A stretch of DNA of 43,177 bases from Alicyclobacillus acidiphilus NBRC 100859 (GTDB lineage: Bacteria > Bacillota > Bacilli > Alicyclobacillales > Alicyclobacillaceae), in NCBI RefSeq assembly GCF_001544355.1, contig NZ_BCQI01000024.1:1-43177 (forward strand). The letters are read 5' to 3'. A model generated the notes under the pieces. That model saw only the letters and a program-made list of their open reading frames with translations. It was not told the DNA's origin and ran no database searches. Numbering within the stretch: position 1 is the first letter of the stretch; each line of letters opens with the position of its first letter. Positions 25,316 through 33,082 of this stretch are shown here, one piece after another. A program made the translations under genes and the position numbers.

Positions 25316-26505
25316 TCACATTTCACCTCGCAGCAACTCAGATCGTCCAGATACATGTTGTTTGCCCGATAGTATTCAATCACCGCGTCGTTTATCGAAA
25401 CTCCAAGACGGTGCGCGATTTCTTCGGCGATCACGGCGAACCGCTGCCGAAATTTATAGATAAAGCATAGGATAACATCGCCATGTCGAACGTTTGGCCC
25501 GACCACGAACAGCCCTTCGCTCTTCGTCGATTCATCTTTCAGGCTCAAATCAACCGATCCGTCGCTCAGCCAATCAAAATGTTCCGCAATCACAGACAAT
25601 CCTCCAGCGAATCCAGTCGCGCAAATCGGCCTGGTTGGCTGAAGCAGCACCTCACCGTTGGCCAAGTGAACGACATATCCGTCCGTATGTTTCTCGACGC
25701 GCACAACGGAACAGTTCGCCGTGATCGACAAACGTCCGGTTTGCATTACTTCCTCCATCCTTTGGTATGTAAATGGGGACAACGTGAGGCTGGGGTCGAC
25801 CGCATCGTCGTCTTCAGCCAGTTGATTCTTGCCCGCTGTGACGATCTTCACCTGCTTACCCATGCAAACCAACTGGTACGCCGCGTCCATCCCGCTCTCG
25901 TTACCGCCGATCACCAGGAAAGAATCGCCCTCCAACTCCGCCCAACTGCGCACGCGGCTGCTGTGTAAACAATGTTCACCGCCCTCAAAGGAAGCGTCCT
26001 GCGGGTACTGAAATTCCCCTGCAGCCCAAACCAGGTAACGGCATCGTACAGTTCCGTTGCTCGTCTGCAGGACAAAAAACTCCCCCTGTTTCTCCACGCA
26101 GGTCACATCCGTATATTCAGCGACAGGGACCGCAAAGTGCTCAGCAATGGCTTGTAGATATTCAGCGTACTCCTCACCGGAAAGATGTTCCCTCGCGAAC
26201 GTGTAGCCCGGTGAGCTGTCTGGGACGATGGCGTTGAGATCCAATGCTCCAAAGCCCTGGCCTGGAAATGACGGCGTGATCAAGCGCATTTCCTGAGGCC
26301 ATTTTTGAAACGAGGACCCGATTGTTTCACGTTCAAGGACAACGAAGTTTCTCACATCAAGCTGGGCTAGGACAACGCCAAGTCCTATTCCAGAAGCGCC
26401 GGCGCCCACCACGGCGACATCGTACGCTTTTTGAATCGAATGCTCTGTTTGCAATTCATCCACCCTCCAGGGTTTGTCGGTGTAGCCACGGCCAATTGCA
26501 TTCAT
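25309..26505 (-). CDS. FAD/NAD(P)-binding oxidoreductase with Cys-rich C-terminus
   Basis: A 398-residue flavoprotein of the CzcO/flavin-monooxygenase-like group. The FAD fold is VAVVGAGASGIGLGV, followed by ERETIGSSFQKWP, and the NAD(P) fold is FLVIGGNESGMDAAYQL; a further FAD motif is GLFVVGPNVRHGD. The end of the protein, DLSCCEVKCEC, has four closely spaced cysteines that could bind a metal ion. The ATG at 26505 was chosen over a TTG at 26538; its ribosome binding site is weak (GGA). It overlaps the FeoB-like gene by seven bases, suggesting a metal reductase or chaperone role with that transporter. The real substrate is unknown. Confidence 0.83.
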   Translation of the reverse strand: MNAIGRGYTDKPWRVDELQTEHSIQKAYDVAVVGAGASGIGLGVVLAQLDVRNFVVLERETIGSSFQKWPQEMRLITPSFPGQGFGALDLNAIVPDSSPGYTFAREHLSGEEYAEYLQAIAEHFAVPVAEYTDVTCVEKQGEFFVLQTSNGTVRCRYLVWAAGEFQYPQDASFEGGEHCLHSSRVRSWAELEGDSFLVIGGNESGMDAAYQLVCMGKQVKIVTAGKNQLAEDDDAVDPSLTLSPFTYQRMEEVMQTGRLSITANCSVVRVEKHTDGYVVHLANGEVLLQPTRPICATGFAGGLSVIAEHFDWLSDGSVDLSLKDESTKSEGLFVVGPNVRHGDVILCFIYKFRQRFAVIAEEIAHRLGVSINDAVIEYYRANNMYLDDLSCCEVKCEC

Positions 26506-26559
26506 AGTTTTTCCAACACATCCAAAATGGACGAGCAATTGTGAACGAAAGACAACAAA

Positions 26560-26574
26560 TCGTAATACTTACGA
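26560..26574 (-). promoter_or_regulatory. Near-consensus Zur box
   Basis: TCGTAATACTTACGA matches the Bacillus Zur 7-1-7 consensus TCGTAATNATTACGA at 13 of 14 defined positions. It sits inside a 19-base sequence (26558-26576) made of perfect 8-base inverted repeats around TAC. It lies just downstream of the -10 box of the flavoprotein/FeoB-like/sigma operon, covering the probable transcription start, an ideal repressor position. Confidence 0.7.
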
Positions 26575-26580
26575 TTCATC

Positions 26581-26609
26581 ATTGTATTCCAGATTTACAC
26601 ACGTGTAAA
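26581..26609 (-). promoter_or_regulatory. Promoter of the flavoprotein/FeoB-like operon
   Basis: On the minus strand TTTACA (26609-26604) and TACAAT (26586-26581) are separated by exactly 17 bases, a good sigma-A-type match. The start codon is 76 bases downstream of the -10 box. Confidence 0.65.
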
Positions 26610-26610
26610 T
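26593..26610. promoter_or_regulatory. 8-bp inverted repeat over the -35 region
   Basis: ATTTACAC-AC-GTGTAAAT is a perfect inverted repeat that overlaps the -35 box and spacer of the operon promoter. It could be a second operator for an unidentified regulator. A degenerate Zur-like 21-mer (26607-26627) with an intact right half, TTGCGATTT, lies next to it. Confidence 0.4.
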
Positions 26611-26734
26611 AATTATTATTGCGATTTACAAGCAAGTGTTTGTGCAAGACTCTATCGGAGCAGAACAATGCAGGGAATTGGAGGGGAAACGCAACAACAG
26701 CTTGGATATCATCGGGGTGATGAAGGAACAAAGA

Positions 26735-26781
26735 CATCTTGCCGCTCACGTTTGGTTCACCCTTTGGTAAGCGGCAAGATG
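26735..26781 (-). terminator. Strong hairpin terminator of the isomalto-oligosaccharide operon
   Basis: CATCTTGCCGCT and AGCGGCAAGATG form a perfect 12-base stem with a 23-base loop, starting 16 bases after the alpha-glucosidase stop codon. On the minus strand a T-rich TCTTTGTT follows. It separates the sugar operon from the Zur-type promoter. Confidence 0.7.
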
Positions 26782-26797
26782 GTTCATCTGTTTTTAT

Positions 26798-28492
26798 TCA
26801 AACATCCACGCGTCCGCTGGCGGGTGACGCGATAAACACGCGGGCTTCGTACGGACGCAACGACAACCGTGTCGGAAGATTTGCGTCGCCGACTTCGTAA
26901 TTGGACAGAACCAGCTCAAAACCCTTTGGGCAAAGATGCTCCGGACATAGAAAGACTTGCTGCTCGTCCGTGAAATTTAACACAGTCAGCAGCGCGGCGT
27001 TTCCCAATTCGCGGACAAACGCATAGATTTTCTCGTCCGCCGGATAGAGCAAATCGTAATTGCCGTACACCATCACCGGATGCCGCTTGCGCAACTGAAT
27101 CAGCCTGCGGTAATAGTGCAAGACGGAATCGGGATCGGCCAATTGTTGCTCAACGTTGATCTCGCGATAGTTTTCATTCACCTGCAACCACGGCAGTCCG
27201 TCGGAAAATCCGGCATTGTGCGCGGAGCTCCATTGCATGGGAGTGCGCGAATTGTCCCGCCCCTTCGCGTGGATGCTCTTCACGATCTCGTCCACTGACC
27301 GCTCGCCTTTCGCCACCTGCTCGTTGTACCAGTTGATAGTCTCGATATCCCGATACTGATCGATCGAATCAAAGTGGACGTTGGTCATCCCTATCTCTTC
27401 ACCTTGGTACACGAACGGCGTGCCTTGCAATGTATGCAACAAAGTGGCCAGCATCTTGGCCGATTCGATTCGGTACCTACCGTCATTTCCAAAGCGCGAT
27501 ACGAGTCGCGGTTGATCGTGATTGTTGAGGTAAAGACTGTTCCAGCCACTGCCCGCCAGAGCAGTCTGCCAGCGACTGAAAATCCGCTTGAATTCGCTGA
27601 GTTTCCAGGACTTTAAGTCCCATTTTCCACCTGGGCCAGCGTCGATATCCATCATTTCGAACTGGAAGACCATGTTCAATTCCGCTCTATCGAATCCCAC
27701 ATACTCCAGGGCTTGTTCCGGTGTGACAGAGAGTGTTTCTCCCACAGTCATCACATCGTAGCGCGACAGCACTTCCGTATGCATCTCTTTCAGATATTCG
27801 TGAACGCGCGGGCCATTGAGAAAAAATGCACCTCCCCATGCCAAGCCGCCCTCTCCCGGTGCGTCTGGAAGACCGGGAACCTTGGAAATACAATTGATGA
27901 CGTCCATCCGAAAGCCGTCGACGCCCTTGTCCAGCCACCACCGCATCATGTCGTAAATCTCCGACCTGACCTTCGGATTCTCCCAGTTCAGATCCGGCTG
28001 TTTGCGCGAGAAGAGATGCAGATAGTACTGGCCTGTCCGTCCGTCCAGCTCCCAGGCGGAGCCGCCAAAGAACGACGCCCAGTTGTTGGGTCGATCTCGC
28101 CAAATATAATAGTCGCGATAGGGATTGTCCCGGGACGCCCGCGATTGGACGAACCACTCGTGCTCGTCGGAAGTATGGTTGACAACGAGGTCCATGACCA
28201 GTTTCATGCCGCGCTCGTGGATGCCCACGAGCATTTGTTCAAAGTCGTCCATCGTTCCGAACTCGTCCATAATCGCGCGGTAATCGCTGATATCATACCC
28301 CATATCGTCGTTCGGAGACTTGTAAATCGGGCAAAGCCAAATCACGTCGACGCCGAGCCATCGCAAGTAATCGAGTTTACCGATGATCCCTTTCAGATCT
28401 CCGATTCCATCACCGTTTCCATCCATGAAACTTCGTGGGTAGATTTGATAGACTACCGCTTCTTTCCACCACGCGTTATGTTCCGTCTCCAT
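26798..28492 (-). CDS. GH13 alpha-glucosidase, oligo-1,6-glucosidase type
   Basis: A 564-residue cytoplasmic GH13 enzyme. The calcium-binding loop is DGNGDGIGD; the four GH13 regions are DLVVNH (101-106), GFRMDVIN (nucleophile Asp197), GET (acid/base Glu252) and NNHDQPR (Asp326). Valine right after the nucleophile (Val198) is the residue linked to alpha-1,6 preference in isomaltases and oligo-1,6-glucosidases. No signal peptide is seen, so it should cut imported isomalto-oligosaccharides to glucose. The ATG at 28492 follows GGAGGT. It is the last gene of the operon and is followed by a strong hairpin terminator. The alpha-1,6 assignment agrees with the GH66 gene upstream. Confidence 0.93.
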   Translation of the reverse strand: METEHNAWWKEAVVYQIYPRSFMDGNGDGIGDLKGIIGKLDYLRWLGVDVIWLCPIYKSPNDDMGYDISDYRAIMDEFGTMDDFEQMLVGIHERGMKLVMDLVVNHTSDEHEWFVQSRASRDNPYRDYYIWRDRPNNWASFFGGSAWELDGRTGQYYLHLFSRKQPDLNWENPKVRSEIYDMMRWWLDKGVDGFRMDVINCISKVPGLPDAPGEGGLAWGGAFFLNGPRVHEYLKEMHTEVLSRYDVMTVGETLSVTPEQALEYVGFDRAELNMVFQFEMMDIDAGPGGKWDLKSWKLSEFKRIFSRWQTALAGSGWNSLYLNNHDQPRLVSRFGNDGRYRIESAKMLATLLHTLQGTPFVYQGEEIGMTNVHFDSIDQYRDIETINWYNEQVAKGERSVDEIVKSIHAKGRDNSRTPMQWSSAHNAGFSDGLPWLQVNENYREINVEQQLADPDSVLHYYRRLIQLRKRHPVMVYGNYDLLYPADEKIYAFVRELGNAALLTVLNFTDEQQVFLCPEHLCPKGFELVLSNYEVGDANLPTRLSLRPYEARVFIASPASGRVDV

Positions 28493-28549
28493 ACCGTACC
28501 GACCTCCCTCACTCGTTTCTCTGTTTCGCCGCATCAGCCGCATCATGGG

Positions 28550-29602
28550 TCAGTCGATCTCGATCCATTTCCCGCATTCAAAGGATTCCTCGATGGCATC
28601 CAAGGCTTTTTGGTTGAAGACGCCGTCGTCAAGCGTCGCGTTTAGGCCGTCATCAACCCCGCGAACCAAGTCAAAGAAGCTTTGCATCTGGTCCTGATGG
28701 AATCGAGCCGGTATCGGCACCTCCACGAACTGGTGGCTCTGCTCGTACACCGAACCGATACAAACCTCAAGAGAATCGTCGGCTTCAAGCGAATAGACGA
28801 GAGCCCCCTTGTCCCCATAAATCTCAAGTCGTTGGTAGTTGCCGCGTCCATACGCAAATCGAGAAATGCTGAACACACCAGAAATATCCGATTCAATGGT
28901 GGCGAGGAAATGCACATAGTCATCGACATCCACCGTGGATTGCGTATCACTCCCTGGATTGCGACGGGCACCGACCAATATGCCAGCATTCCCCGTGACC
29001 CGTTTGATGTCGCCGACGATGAATCTGGTCAAATCGATCACGTGGGAACCGAGATCGCCCAGCGCGCCGGAACCGGACATAGCTTTGGAAAATCTCCACG
29101 ACATAGGAACATCAGGCTTGGCCCACGATTGCAGATATTGCCCATAGACGTGGTAAATCCGGCCCAACTGCCCCTCCTGGACGAGCGAACGAGCGTATCG
29201 AACGGCTGGCTTGTAGCGGTAGGAAAAGCCGATCATGTTCGGCACATTCGCCGTCCTGCAGGCGTCACGAAGTTGTTCAGCCTCCTTGGCGTTGAGCGCA
29301 ATTGGCTTCTCCAAACAAAATGGTTTTTTCTGCCGGACAGCCTCCATCGCAATCGGAAAATGAAGCATGTTAGGTGTACAAATCGATACCGCGTCGACGA
29401 AGTCCGCACCAATGAGCTCGGCGAATTCAGAAAACCGCCGTTGCGCGGGGATTCCGTACTTATCCCCTGTCGCCTGCAGCAACTGGGCGTTGGTGTCGCA
29501 GATCGCAACCAACTCGGCGTCAACACTGCGAAGAATTCCTTGGATATGGACGTTGGAAATGCCTCCGAGTCCAACGACACCCATGCGTATCTTGGCTTTC
29601 AT
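28550..29602 (-). CDS. Gfo/Idh/MocA-family NAD(P)-dependent oxidoreductase
   Basis: A 350-residue dehydrogenase with an N-terminal Rossmann fold (MGVVGLGGISNVHIQGI) and the catalytic Lys in the CLEKPIAL motif, followed by a mixed alpha/beta C-terminal domain with GALGDLGSHVIDL. It should oxidise a hydroxyl of a sugar or polyol. The ATG at 29602 follows GAGGAG; an in-frame codon three positions earlier is the alternative. It sits between the GH66 and GH13 genes of the isomalto-oligosaccharide operon, with a gap of 12 bases to GH66. Its place there is odd, since glucose release needs no such enzyme; it may act on a modified glucan or a side product. Confidence 0.88.
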   Translation of the reverse strand: MKAKIRMGVVGLGGISNVHIQGILRSVDAELVAICDTNAQLLQATGDKYGIPAQRRFSEFAELIGADFVDAVSICTPNMLHFPIAMEAVRQKKPFCLEKPIALNAKEAEQLRDACRTANVPNMIGFSYRYKPAVRYARSLVQEGQLGRIYHVYGQYLQSWAKPDVPMSWRFSKAMSGSGALGDLGSHVIDLTRFIVGDIKRVTGNAGILVGARRNPGSDTQSTVDVDDYVHFLATIESDISGVFSISRFAYGRGNYQRLEIYGDKGALVYSLEADDSLEVCIGSVYEQSHQFVEVPIPARFHQDQMQSFFDLVRGVDDGLNATLDDGVFNQKALDAIEESFECGKWIEID

Positions 29603-29614
29603 CGTTCGCACTCC

Positions 29615-31279
29615 TCACTGACCGTCATAGGGGATAAAAATCATCGACCAAACGTCGAACGAAGGAACAGCCACGCGAATCGCTTCACCCCGCACGTGCT
29701 GTGTCCAGCTCCAATCCGCTTTTGTCCAGACACCATCTTCGGACCGCTGCACCCATGCGTCCTCGACCTGGTGATTCCATTCGATGGACACATCGAGCGG
29801 CGGCACCGCCGTAAACGGTTCGTCGTGAATCGCGTTCCACTCGTCATGATGGGTCCAGAGCAGATTCACCAAATGGATGACCAGTCCGCGGGCTGTCGTC
29901 GTGACACGGACCCAAACTGCGCCCGATTCTGGTTCAACGGATATCGGGGCTCCGTCGACGAGAACGTGATCGTTGATCCCGCCGACGAAACTCCAGGTCA
30001 CATCAACCACATCGGCTCCCGAGAGCAAATCGGCGTCTGCCGTGACGATGTCGTACATACGTCGCAGCGGTTCCACAAGGTGCGGCACCATCGGCACATA
30101 ATCTGGGTAGTAGGGTTCCGTGAGCATTCCCTCGGACTCGCCCAGCACCAGATGGTAGCCCCCGCTCGCGCAGATCACTGCCGTAACCAACAAGGCGCTG
30201 CGAGCGACCGCGACGGGATCGGCGTCCCGTTTTTCCCGAAACGGCTTGAGGTACGCAGCCAAAATGATCTGCTTTTCTCCACCCGACGCACTGCGGGCTC
30301 GCTCGATAATTTCGAGCAGATGACGGTAACGAACCATCGGCGGCCAAACTTCAATATATATGACGTCTTGGGCCGCCTTCCCAACCGAGTGAATGGGATA
30401 ACTCGATACAGCGTTGAAAATCAGCCCAGGTTCGTCTCCGAGCTTCGCCCGACACGCATTAATAAAGGAAGGATACGCTTCGTCCATCCATACGGTCGAT
30501 CCGTCGAATCGCCGAGCGGATTTGGGGTAGCCGTACTGGTCCAGGTGCAACCCATCGAAACCAAACTCGATCACGCGCGAAAACTCTTCTAAAATGTGCT
30601 CTCTCCACGTGGACCCGGTTGAAATGTCCATCAAGAAAAAGCGATCAATCAGCGAATACTGTACACCTTGGTTATCATACAGACCTTCCTCGGGATGCGT
30701 ACGAGCGTAGTCGACCAGCGAAGCATACACCGCAGCATAGCCGATAGAAGTCGTCCCAATGTCCCTCATTGCCGCGATCCGGGACAAAATACCTTCTGTT
30801 GCGACTTTTCGTCCCATTGGATCGACAAACTCTGGCGTTTTCGGCACGAGCGCGTCGTGCCGTTCCATCCAATCGTAAAACTGAACGACATTCAGGTGAA
30901 ATTTCAGGAAGAAGTTCTGGATGACCTGATAGGAGCCCCTCGGCCCATAGTCGCTCAAGAAGCTGTAACGAGGCGTTTCACGCCAGTGTTTCCGTACATC
31001 AAACGCGGTTTTCGCCACCCGCATGCGCTCCGTATGGAGTGTGGCGACCACTCTGTAGCCGCCGTCGTCGAAGTTCCCCAATGAGACAACCATGCGGTGT
31101 TCCCGGATTTGGCCAACCGTCCTGGACACGGCTTGAACCATTCGCTGCCGCTGGTACACTTCGATCTCGACGGACGCTTCATCCGTGCAACCCGTCATCT
31201 CGACGTTCAGATGTACTTCCTGACCCGACCCGAACTGTGACTGGGTCGGATAGATATCAAATAGATTAGCCGGTTCCAT
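29615..31279 (-). CDS. GH66 dextranase/isomalto-oligosaccharide-acting enzyme without signal peptide
   Basis: A 554-residue glycoside hydrolase family 66 protein, the family of dextranases and cycloisomalto-oligosaccharide glucanotransferases, which act on alpha-1,6-glucan. The catalytic-barrel motifs are HLNVVQFYDWMERHD, GFDGLHLDQYG and DVIYIEVW; by motif the nucleophile is Asp242 and the acid/base Glu310. Their spacing of 68 residues equals that of Asp385 and Glu453 in Streptococcus mutans dextranase. The N-terminal 100 residues look like a beta-sandwich. There is no signal peptide, anchor or carbohydrate-binding module, unlike secreted family members. Within a transporter operon it most likely works in the cytoplasm on imported oligosaccharides. 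It lies 10 bases after the permease gene. Confidence 0.88.
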   Translation of the reverse strand: MEPANLFDIYPTQSQFGSGQEVHLNVEMTGCTDEASVEIEVYQRQRMVQAVSRTVGQIREHRMVVSLGNFDDGGYRVVATLHTERMRVAKTAFDVRKHWRETPRYSFLSDYGPRGSYQVIQNFFLKFHLNVVQFYDWMERHDALVPKTPEFVDPMGRKVATEGILSRIAAMRDIGTTSIGYAAVYASLVDYARTHPEEGLYDNQGVQYSLIDRFFLMDISTGSTWREHILEEFSRVIEFGFDGLHLDQYGYPKSARRFDGSTVWMDEAYPSFINACRAKLGDEPGLIFNAVSSYPIHSVGKAAQDVIYIEVWPPMVRYRHLLEIIERARSASGGEKQIILAAYLKPFREKRDADPVAVARSALLVTAVICASGGYHLVLGESEGMLTEPYYPDYVPMVPHLVEPLRRMYDIVTADADLLSGADVVDVTWSFVGGINDHVLVDGAPISVEPESGAVWVRVTTTARGLVIHLVNLLWTHHDEWNAIHDEPFTAVPPLDVSIEWNHQVEDAWVQRSEDGVWTKADWSWTQHVRGEAIRVAVPSFDVWSMIFIPYDGQ

Positions 31280-31289
31280 GGTTCGACAG

Positions 31290-32117
31290 TCACCCCTTGA
31301 CAGCGCCCGCCATCAGACCTTTGACGATGTGCCGCTGGAATACGATAAATATCGCGATAATCGGAACAATCTGAATCACTGAGGCTGCAAACACCATACC
31401 CCAAGCGCTGCTGTGTTGACCCTGGAACAGCTGCAGGGCAATCGGCAGGGTCCACTTGTTTGGGTCGTTGATAAACGTCAACGCCATCGTGTAGTCGTCC
31501 CAACCGCCCATGAAGTTGAATAAGACAGCCGTGACGAGAGATGGCATAGCCATGGGCATCATGACGCGCCAAAACAGTGTCCACTTGCCACCGCCGTCAA
31601 TCATCACCGCATCCTCCAACTCCACTGGAATGTCGTCGAAGAACCCCTTCATCAAAAATGTGGTGAATGGGATCATTCCGGCCGTATAGACGAGGATCAG
31701 CCCGTTCAGGCTGTTGAGCAAATGTAGGTGTTCCATCTCTTTAAACTGTGGAAGTATGAACGTCATGCTGGGCACCATCATGGACCCGAGAAAGATTCGG
31801 TAAATCAGCTTTCGTCCGAAAAAATTGTAACGCGAAACGACGAACGCGGCCCCGCAGGCAATGATGGTGCCCAGCACCGTCGAGATGATGGACACCCAGA
31901 TGCTGTGCAGGAAATAGAGCTGGAAATCATTCGACTGCCAGGCCTCGACGTAATTGCTGAACGTAAAATTGGTTGGCAACAACTGCGGCGGGTATTTCAG
32001 CGTCGCATTGTTCGGGGAAAACGAAAGCACGACCATGAAATAAAATGGAAACACCATCACCAGAGCGAACAGTCCAACGACGATGAAGCGAGTCTTGTTG
32101 CCTCCGGAATTAATCAC
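31290..32117 (-). CDS. Carbohydrate ABC transporter permease, MalG type
   Basis: A 275-residue membrane subunit with six predicted membrane segments and an EAA loop (VELEDAVMIDGGGKWTLF). It pairs with the permease encoded five bases upstream. The GTG start follows AAGGAGG placed at the end of the preceding gene. In this operon it should import isomalto-oligosaccharides captured by the lipoprotein at 34376, an inference from the GH66 and GH13 genes downstream. Energy must come from an ATPase encoded elsewhere. Confidence 0.92.
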   Translation of the reverse strand: MINSGGNKTRFIVVGLFALVMVFPFYFMVVLSFSPNNATLKYPPQLLPTNFTFSNYVEAWQSNDFQLYFLHSIWVSIISTVLGTIIACGAAFVVSRYNFFGRKLIYRIFLGSMMVPSMTFILPQFKEMEHLHLLNSLNGLILVYTAGMIPFTTFLMKGFFDDIPVELEDAVMIDGGGKWTLFWRVMMPMAMPSLVTAVLFNFMGGWDDYTMALTFINDPNKWTLPIALQLFQGQHSSAWGMVFAASVIQIVPIIAIFIVFQRHIVKGLMAGAVKG

Positions 32118-32122
32118 GACGT

Positions 32123-33064
32123 TTAGGCCTCCTTCGCGCCGCGCGGTTTAAAGATCAGGAACTGAATCACCGTGAGAACGATAATGATGCCGGTGATAAT
32201 CCAAGAGAACGCGCCCGCGTAGCCAAAGTTGAGGTTGGTGAACGCCTGTTGGTACATCCACACGAGAGGAACCTGAGTCTCGTTCGCCGGCGCCCCTCCG
32301 GTCAAAATGAATACTGATATGAACACCTGGAACGAGCCCATTACCAGCATAACCGTGACGAAGAAGAACGATCCGCGGATCATCGGCAGCGTGATCGACC
32401 ACAAACGCTGCCATTTTCCAGCACCGTCGATAGCGGCCGATTCGTACAGTTCGTCCGGCACACCCTGCAAACCCGCGAGGAATATCATCATCGCCCAGCC
32501 GATGCCTTTCCATCCACCCAAAATGGCTGCGGCGGTCAGCGCCGAATAGCGATCGGCCAACCAAGGGATGGCCGTGTGAGTAATATGAAGGGACTCCAAC
32601 ACCCAATTGATAATTCCGTAATCCGTATTGAACAGATACTCGAACAGAAGTGTGACGACAACCCAGGAAGTGATAACCGGAATGTAATACATCAGACGAA
32701 ACACCGCACGCCCCCGCATGGGTCTGTCGAGGCCAATTGCCACAAGCAGCCCCAGAACGACCTGAATTGGCACCGAGACCACCATGTAGAACAAGGCGTT
32801 GACGAGCGACGTTCCGACAACGGGATCGTGCAGGACCTGACTGTAGTTTTGCAGCCCAACAAACTGGGACGAACCGTAGACCGGCCAATTTGTAAAACTC
32901 TTGATAAACGAATAGAGAATTGGATAGACGGAGAAGACAACAAAGAAAGCGATGGCAGGCAACAGGAACAGGTAGATCCCCGCGTGGTGCAGCAGACTTT
33001 TGCGAAGTTTACTGCGCTTTGTGGAGGCGACGGAAGCCTTTCCGAGAACATCTGCCTTGATCAT
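32123..33064 (-). CDS. Carbohydrate ABC transporter permease, MalF type
   Basis: A 313-residue permease with a basic cytoplasmic N-terminus (STKRSKLRKS), six membrane segments and an EAA loop (DELYESAAIDGAGKWQRLW). It forms the heterodimeric channel with the next permease. I chose the ATG at 33064, which follows GGGGGTGGG; a start six codons earlier overlaps that site. It begins 18 bases after the ROK regulator gene ends, so the regulator is inside the operon it probably controls. Confidence 0.92.
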   Translation of the reverse strand: MIKADVLGKASVASTKRSKLRKSLLHHAGIYLFLLPAIAFFVVFSVYPILYSFIKSFTNWPVYGSSQFVGLQNYSQVLHDPVVGTSLVNALFYMVVSVPIQVVLGLLVAIGLDRPMRGRAVFRLMYYIPVITSWVVVTLLFEYLFNTDYGIINWVLESLHITHTAIPWLADRYSALTAAAILGGWKGIGWAMMIFLAGLQGVPDELYESAAIDGAGKWQRLWSITLPMIRGSFFFVTVMLVMGSFQVFISVFILTGGAPANETQVPLVWMYQQAFTNLNFGYAGAFSWIITGIIIVLTVIQFLIFKPRGAKEA

Positions 33065-33082
33065 TTTCCCACCCCCATACAT

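Noticed and set aside
28682-30592. A 636-codon open frame on the plus strand
   Set aside because: It runs antisense through the clearly recognisable dehydrogenase and GH66 genes, has Arg/His-rich composition and no ribosome binding site; it is a shadow of the coding strand.
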